Shown here piece after piece: positions 1 through 12,000 of a DNA stretch of 64,000 bases. The DNA is taken from the NCBI GenBank assembly GCA_012931725.1, contig CM022945.1, positions 101,687,951-101,751,950 of the forward strand. The letters are read 5' to 3'. This DNA comes from Litsea cubeba (lineage: Eukaryota > Streptophyta > Magnoliopsida > Laurales > Lauraceae). A model generated the notes under the pieces. That model did not search any database. It had not been told where the DNA came from and saw only the letters and a list, made by a program, of their open reading frames with translations. A program made the position numbers and the translations under genes. Position 1 is the stretch's first letter, and each line of letters starts with the position of its first letter.

Positions 1-2175
1 ATTAGTTTCATTGAAAAGGAATTGCATTTTCTAAGGTCCTTTCATAGATGTCACCCAGGAAATGGCATTAGCTGAGTTGCTCTCCACAATTAGATTTTGT
101 TGATACATGGTTTGTTAAATGCGAAGAGCTTCCAATATGGCTAGAATTTCTGCTTCATTAGAGTCTTTGATCCCAACATGCTCCCCCTCCACCCCAACCC
201 CCCCCCCCCCCACACCCCGACATCCCCATCCGTGATTTCTTAGGACACCCCCAATACCAGCCACCTGGTTTTCCTTTAAATGCTCCATCTACATTGAACT
301 CTAGAGCTCCATATGGAAGAAGGCACTATCAAATTTTCATTTCTTCTTGAAACCTCCCATCTTCTAACATCCTCCCTAACTATGCATGATATTATCAATC
401 TTGATATCTGCAAATTCCTTTCTAGCACATGCCCATTTGGCGATCCTTAATTGCACAAGAGCCAATAGCTCCTCTCCTTTGACGATTGTTTTCTAAGAAA
501 AACTCTTATCATTTCTCTCTTTCCAAATTGACCAAAGGATGGAAGGAGGGATGATCCTCCATAAAATCATACCGTTTCCAAGCAAAGGCATCCCCTTCCA
601 AGCCTCAAAAAACACCACTACAGAACCTGAAAAACACCAACTCACACCACATGCTTTAAGGAAATACCTTCAAAGTTCAAACAAATGAAGCGACATGGCA
701 ATGTATAAACAAATGATCTACTGATTCCATCTCCCACCTGCATAGGCAACACATCAGAAATATCAACCGATATGAACTCTTTTCTTAAATTATCCGCTGT
801 TGATATCTTGGCCCTCACCACCGACCAACAAAAAACCTCCACTCTGGGAGGGCCAAGACCCATCCAAACTGAAGCACATGGGGACTGAGCTGCACTGGAT
901 GAGTCAATCTCCCGCTAGAAGGACCACGAGGAAAAAGATCCTGCAGAATCTGGCTTCCAAATGCAACGATCAGAAGAATCCCTGCATAAAACAACGTTAG
1001 CGAAAAGACATGATAAGGACTCATGCTCCCCCAACTCTAATTAACGAATGGCCCTCCTAACACTAATATCCCAGGACATCATATTACCAACCCAGACATA
1101 ACACTCTTTAACTCTTTAACTGAACATTCTTTATTGGACACCACCCTAAATACTCTAGGATACAAAAAACGTAGGGGGCCTACTCCCAACCAATCATCAA
1201 ACCAAAAACGGACTCTCTCTCCCTCCTCCACAATGAAACCCAAACCTTTACCAAGACCTCCCCCCTGACTTTTGAGACATCCCCAAAACTGGAAATTACA
1301 GCCCAAAGACTTGACAACCTAGATATGTAGGGACTTTTTTTGGAACCCACATCCTTTCATCCTCCCCATACTTTGACACTATGATTCTCCTCCACTCTTC
1401 CCCATACCTCCACCACCACTTTGCTAGTAAAGACCAATTTAATAAATCCAAGTTCCCCAAACCCAAACCCCCCACTATTTTTGACTTTTATCACCTCACT
1501 CCACTTTACTAACTGCAACTTCCTTCTCTCACAATTTCCGTCCCATAAGAAATTCCTCCGGATCTGATCCAACTTCTCAATCACTCCCAACGGCATCTTA
1601 TAAAGAGACATGTAATATATTGGTAAGTTGGAAAGAGCTGATTTGATGAGAGTGGTTCTCCCTCCAAAGGAAAGATACTGTCTCTTGCAAGTGGATAACT
1701 TATTTTCAAACTTTTCCACCACTGGATCCCACATAGAGATCTATCGGGGATTTGCCGCAATAGGCAAGCCAAGGTATTGAAAAGGAAGAGAGCCGTTTCT
1801 ACAATGTAACCTGTCCGTCAACGTCTGTATATTCTCCTCCGAACATCCAACACCTACCAAGAAGCTTTTAGATAAATTAATCTTCAAGCCCGAAACAATC
1901 TGAAAGCATCTCTATATTCTCTTGAATGTCACAATTTCATCCCAATTTGTAGAAGAGAATAACATCGTGTCATCTGCAAACTGAAGATGTGTAATTGCTT
2001 CTCCCCGCTTTCGAGTTTCAAAACCTCTGATCATACCCAAGTCCTTAGCCTTTGAAAGAAGGGCTCCCAAAGTTTCTGCCACTATGGTGAAAAGAAAAGT
2101 AGATAATGGATCACCTTGTCTTAAACCTCTTGAAGCCCCAAAAAGCCTTGAACCATTCAGGGAAAAAAAACATTG
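1..2175 (-). mobile_element. 5'-truncated L1-type LINE fragment (RT, zf-RVT, RNase H)
   Basis: Decayed plant L1-type non-LTR retrotransposon, read right to left. Reverse transcriptase starts abruptly near 2170 with an N-G-S and R-G-L-R-Q-G-D-P-L-S stretch. The F-A-D-D active-site box is at 1969-1980. The thumb and connection part is open at 1357-1734, followed by a W-x-D-x-W-L-G segment (1079-1306) and a P-P-x-V-E-x-F-C-W zf-RVT segment (642-863). Near 60-350 an RNase H domain is recognisable from N-V-D-G-A and N-E-A-E-I-L-A-I-L. Several frameshifts and stops separate these blocks, so it is a dead copy. The abrupt start inside RT fits the usual 5' truncation of LINEs. It lies in the PIEZO intron upstream of the first exon seen here, antisense to the gene, and runs off the left edge. 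The families are clear; the exact ends are not. Confidence 0.85.
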
Positions 2176-2874
2176 ATCATCTTACTATTTCAAGAGCTTG
2201 ATTTTTGTACAATCATCATGTTTCAAAATGAGATTTTGGATGGGAACAGATGAACTCCTGACCAGGCATTCCTAAGAAGTAAGTGAATGTTTCGTATTTC
2301 TAAACTCTGCTTGGCTTGGCAAGTCATATAAGTTAAGTATGACTTCACCTAGTCAGGTGACACATACATGTTGGTGGGACCTACTGGACCTACAAGGGTT
2401 GGGAGTGGGTTTGTTCTGGACCCATCATACATGAATCTGCTTCACTGGGCATTGCTCGCCATCCAATCGAAGATGATGGCATTGAGCAGTTCATTGATTT
2501 TTTTGACTGTTCAAAACCTTGTATCTGATGAGTCAGTATGTCAATAAAGCTGATTTTGGGTGACTAGCTATCACAAGCCCCTTGTTTTTTTTGGGGCCAG
2601 TAGCTCCCACCAACATGCCACTTGTCTCCAGACTTGGCAAGTCAGGCTTGTCACTTCTTGCATATAGCTCTCATATTCCCATAACAAGCGTAATTCATCA
2701 AGTCATTGCTGAGGATTGAATTTTCCTTCTTTGTTTTTCTTTTCAAGCGAATATGTTGGATGGAAGATATTACCTGTTCTTGTTTGTGCATCCCACTTCA
2801 GTTTCTTTTAGCATCTGAGGGCAAATCCATTATGTTTGGCTTATATGTAAAACTTTCAGCTGTGAACATGACAG
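2176..2874. other. Intron sequence, no recognised feature
   Basis: This is the remainder of the PIEZO intron preceding the first visible exon. I see no exon-like homology to the N-terminal part of PIEZO here. It ends in an AG acceptor at 2873-2874. An open frame starting at 2706 overlaps the exon in the wrong frame and is not a gene. Confidence 0.6.
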
Positions 2875-3090
2875 GTATCTTTGCTCGCTCTTTCTTTTTG
2901 GAGTTTCAATTTTGCAAGTATCTGCGCTTTTGGATTGCTGGCATATGTTGGCTATATTTTATATGCCTTTCCTTCCTTGTTCCACTTGCATCGGTTAAAT
3001 GGGTTACTTCTTGTCTTCATTCTCCTCTGGGCTGCTAGCACTTACGTATTCAATGTAGCATTCACATCCTTCAATAAGAAGATGTGGAAG
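2875..3090 (+). CDS. PIEZO1: PIEZO exon: N-terminal blade transmembrane helices
   Basis: Seventy-two codons in phase 0, acceptor AG at 2873-2874, donor GT at 3091. It encodes two hydrophobic helices around A-L-S-F-W-S-F and L-L-L-V-F-I-L-L-W-A, matching the region about 360-430 residues into plant PIEZO. The previous exon is not in the window. Confidence is high because the reading frame continues into the next exon without a phase change. Confidence 0.93.
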
Positions 3091-6000
3091 GTATGTTAAT
3101 TAATGGTTTCATGTAGGAATCTTCTTGATTTTACGGTCACTTATTATATGATTCATGAGATATTTTAAAAATTTAATTGTCAGGACATGGAGATCTGGGA
3201 AACTGTTGGCTTGTGGCATTACCCGATTCCTGGTTTCTTCCTACTCGCACAATTTTGTCTTGGAGTTCTGGTGGCCATTGGTAATCTTGTGAACTACTCT
3301 GTTTTTCTGTACTTAACTGATGAGGATGGAGGATCTGGAAATGAAGATTGTACTGTAGAAGGTAAGGAACTCAATTCTGGGAAAGGCCAAATTGAGAAAA
3401 ATGCATTTTTCACATCATTATCTGATAGCCACCTAAAATGGCAGTTGCTTGATTTGAATTTTATTTCTAAATTGTCAAGAGCATGTTCAAAGGTCTAGCA
3501 TATATTAGTTGTGTACTTATTCTTTCTGCGGGGTTGACGATGGCCAGGCCGTGGCAGACCAGTTTGGGCCCTCCCCTGGCCCTAGCCCATGTAGCTCTGA
3601 AATTAAGTTTGCAGACTGATCTACGACACTGATCAGCAAGCCAGGCCTAGACTTCGACCTGGCTCAGTTGAAATATCTGTTAAACAGGGCCTGAGGCCAG
3701 AATTGTAATATGGGAAATTCATGCCTGGCATAAGTTGATTGGGTGGTCCTGTGGTCCTGAAGCCTGACAGGCAGCCCAGCCCCACCCACACATCCATATT
3801 TCCTTAACAAATTTTCTTATGGGAGCCTAGCTTCCTCCTTGCATTGTTTCTTCTCACCTATAAGCTTTTGTACATTCGTGACAGAAAACATTACATCAGT
3901 TTTTTTTTTTTTTAATTCTTGTGTCTACTGATGGATCAGAAAATAGTCCCTGTAATTGCAACTGGCCCATAAACTTCTCAGATAAAAAATGACACTATTG
4001 TTTGATTGGGATGTTGTGTCACATGGTGATTTCATATTGTATTTTGGGATCATGAATGTCAGTTGAATCTGATTGGTGAATATTTCTCAGATCTGGTGCG
4101 ATTGATATTTTAGCTTGTTGCAGTTGAGAGGGTTGGGACTTGGGAGGATATCTGATGTATTTGTAGCTGTAGAGCTATCCTGCTACGTGCTTATAATTGA
4201 TGATAGTTTTAAACTATGAACAATTTACTTGATTTTTTCTACGTTACCAATAAAAAGAAAGATTTTTCCCTAATCTTTCATACTTTTAATTTTAAATGGC
4301 AATATTCCAGGTTTACTTTCTTCTATCTTCCAACTTTGTTCTATCATGTTGCAAGTGTAATTATTTTTCTTTTCTTCTTTTATTTATCAAATAAGCTTTG
4401 GTTGTAACCTTATTCTAGACCCCATAAATTTCCCCTTTTTCTTGAATTGCCGTGCTATTTTGCAACTTTGTTCTATCATGCTGCATGCATACTTCTTTTT
4501 ATTTTCTTTCTTTTTTTAAATTTAATCTAATGTTGCATTGATTGTATCCTTATTCTAGACCCCATAAATTTTCCCCTGTTCTTGAATTGCAGAGAAGGAA
4601 GAGACCAAAGTATTGATTGTAGCAACAGTAGCATGGGGATTGCGCAAGTGTTCTCGTGCTATCACTTTGATGTTGATATTTCTTCTTGCTATGAAATCTG
4701 GCCTTATCCATGCTGTATATAGTATGACTAATTACACCCTCTTTAGTTCCATGAGAATTTTGAAGTATTTTGCTAAGATCTATCTTTTTTCTTGTTCTCA
4801 ATATTATGAACTGATCATTGTTTCTTTGGACATATATTTATATGGAATGATGGATTATGTGCTTAGGTGAAGTTTATTTGATATCTAAGTAGCTTTCGCT
4901 AATGTATGATAGGGGGAACCATATGATGTTTGACTGTGCATTTGTTCAACCCAACTGAAAATGTAGGCCACCTACTGGTGACCTAGACCTTTGTTATCAT
5001 GGATTCATGGAGAGATATCCCTAGATCCTATCATGACCCCGAAACCCAGATTTCTAAAGAAGGCCGTTTTTCGTGTTGCGAGTGTAATTTTTCCACGTCT
5101 ATGAGATTAGGTCAAACTAAAATTTGCAACAGAATCTTTTTCAATCATCAAATACCAGACATTCATAACAGATCTCGCGTATAAGAAACCTAATTCAGTA
5201 ATAAATTTAATTGTCTAAATCAAATATGAACTTAAACCAAACCATGTAAAATCCTTGGCCAATTCTAGGGCCTTGTTACAATTGTCCAACGTAAATAAAA
5301 CTGAATCAAAATACAAAGTTCTCTTTAGAGTGTTCTTGATGTCTCTAAACTATATCATCTGCTTTCCATTCTTGAAACTCTTGCAGTTCCCCTTCTTCAC
5401 CTATAAAATTACCAAGGGAATGGGTTAGGTTTACGAAAAACCTAGCAAGTAAGCATACCTCCAAAATATTCCATACAATCTCAAAATATAAATAAAGATA
5501 GGGGACGATTATGAGTTCAAAAACAAGTATACACAATGCAAGATTTTGTGAGAATAGAATTATAACATAACAAGAATCATTCGGGACTATTCTAAAACAT
5601 AAACAAACTCCTAGGCAAGATGGTGATCCACATGAGCTAATTTGCCACACAATATTATGTAGCCCTTTTGTAATTGTGGTAGGGAACAAGAAGTTGCCAC
5701 AAGATATTATCTAGCCCTCCCTTTATTATGGCGGGAACAAGAACATAACGGCACTCAAGATTCCTTATAGGAATTGATTTATGGCCATCGAATCCAGATG
5801 TGGTACCAAAGTGACAAATGGTCTCTTCCAACAATACTAATTAGTATATAATAATCTAGAATCTTCACATTGCAGCGTCCCAACTATGTTAGATTCGAAA
5901 ACAGCTTAATGACACCAACTTATCAAACAATCAAATTTTACAGACATGACATAACCAAACCAAACCAAACCAAACCAAGCCTTTTCCCACTAGGTGGGGT

Positions 6001-9000
6001 CGGCTATATGGATTTGACGACGCCAATCAAATCTGTTTAGGGCCATGTCCTCCGTTAGATCCATGTAGGCAAGATCATGTTTAATAGTTTCTTTCCAACT
6101 TCTCTTGGGTCTCCCTTTCCCTCTCCTACTCTTGGCAAACTCCATGCTTTCACACCTTTTAACAGGTGCCTCTGTTGGACGCCTTCTAACATGGCCGAAC
6201 CATCTTAGTCGATTTTCTCTCATTTTATCTCCAATCGGTACTATTCCTACTATGCCCCTAATCTCCTCATTCCTAATCCTATCTCTCCTTGTGATCCTGC
6301 ACATCCATCTTAGCATTCTCATCTCCGCAACTTCCATCTTCTTGACATGATTATGCTTTACTGCCCAACACTCTGATCCATATAACAACGCTGGCCGTAC
6401 CGCCACCTTATAATACTTTCCTTTTTCCTTTAACCTTGACGGGGACTTTCCGATCACACAAGACCCCCGAAGCACTCCTCCATTTGGTCCACCCGGCTTG
6501 AATCCTGTGACTTACATCAGTATCAATCCCTCCATCCTGTTGCACTATAGATCCAAGGTACCTAAAGTTTTCTTTTTCTACTATCTTTTGTGTGCCCAAA
6601 CTTACTTCTATGTTACCAAGTGTCCTACTTTGACTAAACTTGCATTCCATATATTCTGTTTTGCATCGACTTAGCCTAAACCCTTTTGTCTCTAATGATT
6701 TCCGCCACAATTCAAGTTTAGCATTCACTCCTTCTCTCGTCTCATCCACTAAAATAATGTCATCTGCAAATAGCATACACCACGGCACCTCATCCTGGAT
6801 ATGTCTTGTAATCTCATCCATAACTAGGGCAAACAAGTACGGGCTTAACGCTGAGCCTTGGTGTAGACTAATCGTGATAGGAAACTCCTTAGTTTCGCCA
6901 CCAGTCGTCTTTATAGATGTCACGACTCTATTATACATATCCTTTATCCCCTCAATATAAGCGACACAAACTCTTTTCTTTTCCAAAACTTTCCAAAGAA
7001 TCTCCCTAGGAACCCGGTCATAGGCCTTCTCCAAGTCAATGAACACCATATGTAAATCTCTCTTACCTTCTCTATACTGTTCCATTAACCTCCTCAGGAG
7101 AAAGATAACCTCCATGGTTGATCTCCCAGGCATGAAACCAAATTGATTCTCTGAAATATTTGTTGTTCTTCTTAGTCTTCTCTCAATAACTCTCTCCCAT
7201 AATTTCATCGTATGGCTCATCAATTTAATCCCGCGGTAGTTCGCACAGTTCTGAATGTCTCCTTTGTTCTTGTATATGGGTATAAGAATACTTTTCCTCC
7301 ATGCATTAGGCATCTTCTTGCTCTTTAGCACTACATTAAAAAGCTTCGTCAACCAACTAATACCATCCTCCCCCAAGCACCTCCAGACCTCAATAGGGAT
7401 ACCATCTGGCCCAACCGCTTTCCCATTCTTCATTCTTTTCAATACTTCTTTAACTTCTTACCTACTGATTCTCCTATAAAACATATGATTCGCTTCTTCT
7501 CTAGAAATGGTAAGCTGCCCCAATTGTATGTCACTACTACTGCTTTCGTTAAATAACTTGTAGAAGTAGCTCTTCCAACGCTCCTTTATCTCCTCCTCCT
7601 TTACTAATACCTTTTCATCCTCATCCTTAATGCATTTAACTTGGTTTAAGTCCTTGGTCCGCCGATCTCTAGTTTTAGCAAGCTTGAATATCTCTCTTTC
7701 GCCTTCCTTAGTGTCAAGTCGCCTATATAGCTCCTCAAATGCCTTTGCCTTGGCCTCACTAATTGCCTTTTTGGTTTCTCTTTTTGCTTCTTTATACCTC
7801 TCCAAGTTCGCTTCAATTCGATCCTTTTGCCAAGTTTTAAAGCACTCTCTTTTAACTCTTATCTTGTCTTCGACGGCTTCGCTCCACCACCATGCCTCTT
7901 TCTGTACCGGAGCACCCCCTTTAGATTCTCCTAAGACTTCTTTCCCTACCCTCCGAATACACTCTGCTACCTTATCCCACATCTTATTTGCACTCTCATC
8001 TGTCGCCCAAACGTCTTCCTCTAGTACTCTTTCCCTTAAAGCTAGTTGCTTATCACTTTTCAGGTTCCACCATTTAGTCCTTGAGCATCTATACAACTTC
8101 TTTTTTCTAGTCCACCTTTGTAACTGCACATCTATGATCAACAACCTATGTTGGGAAGTCAAGCTCTCCCCCGGTATAACCTTACAATCTTTACAAGTTA
8201 AACGGTCTCTTTTCCTAGTTAAGAAGAAGTCAATTTGTGTCCTCGATGAGCCACTCTTATAAGTCACCAAATGTTCCTCTCTCTTTCTAAAAAATGTGTT
8301 AGTTACCATGAGATCATAAGCCACTGAAAACTCCAAGATATCCTTCCCTTCTTCATTTCTATTACCGTACCCATGTCCCCCGTGTACTCCTATGTATCCA
8401 GCTAAGTCACGTCCTACATGACCGTTCAAATCACCTCCTATGAAGACCATCTCTCCTTGGGGTATCTCTAGTAGCACTCCTTCCAAGTCTTCCCAAAACT
8501 TCTCCTTATGTCCATCTCCTAAGCCCACCTGGGGGGCATAAGCACTAATTACGTTCACTATCTCTTCTCCTAATACTAACTTAATTGCAATAATCCTATC
8601 TCCATAGCGCTTTACATTCACTACATCTTCCTTTAAGTCCTTGTTTACCACTATGCCGACCCCATTCCTCGATCTGTTAAGTCCCGTATACCATAACTTA
8701 TACCCGGTCCTCTCAATCTCTTTTGCTTTGTGTCCCACCCATCTTGTCTCTTGCAAGCAAGCAATTGCGATTCGTCTCCTTTCCATTGTATCCACCACTT
8801 CCATAATTTTCCCAGTTAGGCTCCCAATGTTCCAAGTGCCCAATCTCAGCCTTCTATTTTGGACTAGCTTCCTTACCCCCCACACTCGTCCAATAAAGTG
8901 TGAGGACCCTTGCCTATTTAGCACTGCACCCGGGCGCCGATGCAGCGGTCCTTGCTCACTTATCACTGTACCCGGACCATACAGCGCGTCGCTAAGTAGG

Positions 9001-12000
9001 GGACGCCCCAACGAAATTTCATTAGGTCTCAAATCCATAAAAAATCCGACTGAGTATTGTGCTGGCTGTCGGCTACCTAACGCACAACCCTCCTCCTTTG
9101 TCCGGGCTTGGGACCGGCTATGTCAAGGATACCCCAATATAGGCGGAGTTTTTACGGACATGACATAATAATAGGAAAAAATAAATAAATTAGGATGCAT
9201 TCCAATATTGAGGTATCTGGGTCTCATTGTCTGGACTCTATGTAGGTGGGGATAGCCATACCCATTAGACAATTTTTGGCTATTTACAAGGGATATTTTT
9301 GGTCTGCAGGAAATGATTTACTATTAAATATATGCAAGTACCTCTTCAAATTTGACATCATGTAATTTTGATATGATCGTGTTTTCTACAAGTCATATTC
9401 TAGCATTTTACCCTATTTGATATTTTGAAAAAGAATATTAGTTAGTAGGTACTAGATAATATTGTATAAACAGTGGAACTGTGTTGGTTCTTTGAAATAT
9501 CAGTTCTTTTTAGTCTTTTTTTTTTTTTTAAATTCGTGATACTAGAGGGCCTCTTACATCCAAGTTCACAATAAATCTCTGATTCCCTAGCTTTGGCCTT
9601 GTTGATTAATTTTTTTTTTTTTTTTGTTTATCAGTTTTCTTAGAAATTCAATTTCCACTGTTCTTTTTAGCATTTGTTTGTCTCCTAATTATGCTTTCCA
9701 TACAGTTTAATGATTAATGATGAAATTCCTTTCTGTGCTTCAGTGGTCTTCTTTTTGGTGTTTCTGTTGCGCTACAAAGTGAGCAAAAAGATGCGTCAAG
9801 CCCTGATTCTTCTATGTGAGTCTCATTTTGCAATATTGTACATACTTCAGCTGAATCTAGTGTCCAAGGCTTTGGAGCAAAAGGGTTCGTTAATAATGGA
9901 GATCCTATCACAGTTAGGTAAGTTGGTTTCCAGTTGTCCATTTTATCAGAACAAATGGAGTATCACGAGTTTTTTTAGGCTGAAAATTGCAGAAGGCAAA
10001 AATTTCTAGGTTCCTGTCTTCTGCTGAAAAAAAAATTAAAAATATCTGTACTTTATAAATCATATGGAAATATTTGGTGGAATTTAACTACAGCTCTTGC
10101 AAAGCTTCTTCCTTAAATGTGTTGGCTGCTGTAAGCATGGCCATGTTTGGGGTATTGTTCTTTTCAAATATCGCTAAACACTGCAATGTTTGAGTAGTGA
10201 TGTATTCTTATGAATCTTGTTGTCCCTTTTATCTTTATTTTATTCATATTCCTTTTTTTGAATGGTTAAAGAATATTTTGTATTTTTAATAGTGTTTCTG
10301 ACTTGCAATAAAACACCTGATGTTCTATCCTTAGTACCTTCACTGGTTTTCTGTGGTACTCATTCAGTTGCTAGCATGTTTTTTAAAACCTGGTACAGGT
10401 CACCAATTAATGACTGCCGAGTCCCTTACAATGCAGCTGAGTGGCACCAAGATTCATGTGTAGCAACTAGGTCCAATACACTCGGGCTCGACTTGGTTTT
10501 AGAACTTTGATTGCTGGTGCTTACTTTGGTATTGATGTTTTCCTAGTTCTCTGTATGCTGCTGGATGTATCACATACCAAGAAATTTTGTCACTTTTGTA
10601 TTTCAATTATGTCGAAGTCTTGGTGGTTAGTCAGTGAAAGGGTGAACTTCTGGTGATTTTCTAGCTCTTGCTAGCAAAATTCTTGGTTGCTTCCTTTTGC
10701 TAGCATTATTTTCTGGTGGACTCATATATGGTGGTGGTTTCATGAAGTTGAATTTTGACAGAAGTTCTTTTAGGAATCCATGTCCGGTCGTTGTTGGTAG
10801 GCTTGTAAGGGATCGAATTAGACTCATTGTTGGATTGAAACACCACAAGTAACATTTTCTTTTTGCTGATGATTGGTGCCTTACAACCGCCTTGTTTGGT
10901 TGTGAATTGCTCTAAGTGGGCCCCACACTGTGGGAGAACTGTGTGTTTCAGCGTCCAAATTGTTTAGGATCGAAAAATTCCCATCTATCGACTAAGGGAT
11001 CCATGTTTTATTATTTGCTAAATGCATTTAATTGACCAAAATATCCCTAACTAAAATATAACAGACACAAAAAGATAAAGTAAATAAACCCAATAACTAA
11101 GTCCTTTAAACTCCCCTCGAAGTTGGTGCAAAGATATTGATTATGCCCAACTTGTCACTGATAAAGGTCATCTAAGTTGTTGGAAGTGCCTTTATGAAAA
11201 CATGAACCAATGTTCCTGTGAGCTTGATGCTTACCATCTTATGGCTGTCAATCCAGGCCCATCCATTCTGGCCCATTTATTGTACCCATTTATTGCTTTG
11301 TAATTAGTCAAAGTAGTTACTTAATTTTAGGATCTAAGATTTGTGATTGATTGTAATTAGGGTAGATTGATTTGTAATTGATTATAATTAGGGTATTAAG
11401 CCCTTATATATACATCAGTCGATCCAAGAATGGGATACGACATTCATCTCTCTCTCTCTTGTTCTGTGTTTCATCTCTCTCTCTCTCTAAAATTGTCATG
11501 GTATCAGAGCGAGGTCGATCATCTTTGATCTTCTCCGAACTCATCTTCCATTCATTGGGAGCCTGTTTATGATCATCTTCTTCAGCTAGATCATATCTGA
11601 TCTTCCCTGATCATCTCAGATCAGGAGTGGCCCACCTGCGATCATCATCTGCTTCACAGTTGACTCACCCCATCTTGGTCGCCTGGTTTTTTACATCTTT
11701 ATGGAGATTTTCTCAAGATTTATGGATCATCAGAGGTAGGCCATATATCAATTTTTGTGGGACGTCAGTTTTGCCCATATCTTTTCATCTCAGCCGTCCA
11801 AAAAGTTTGATTTGGATTAGTTTTGCCTGAGATTGCTTCCAATAGTTGCGGAAATTTGTTGTGCACCTATCCTCTTCCTCAGATCTGACAGCAGATCAAT
11901 TGGTGAGATCCACGTGAAGATCTAGACACTGACGACCAGGTCGTCTGTGTCACAGTGCCTGCGTTAGTATTTTTTTTGCTGAGTACTGTTCTGGATTATT

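Noticed and set aside
1..2874. An upstream PIEZO exon within the first 2.9 kb
   Set aside because: All coding-like sequence here is L1 on the opposite strand. No plus-strand segment resembles the expected PIEZO residues that precede the exon at 2875.
2706..3038. 110-codon frame overlapping the first visible PIEZO exon
   Set aside because: It is in a different frame from the conserved PIEZO segment and crosses the AG acceptor at 2873. It has no homology.
7630..9168. Plus-strand frames of 210 and 175 codons opposite the RTE LINE
   Set aside because: They are antisense shadows of the endonuclease ORF, with no recognisable domain.
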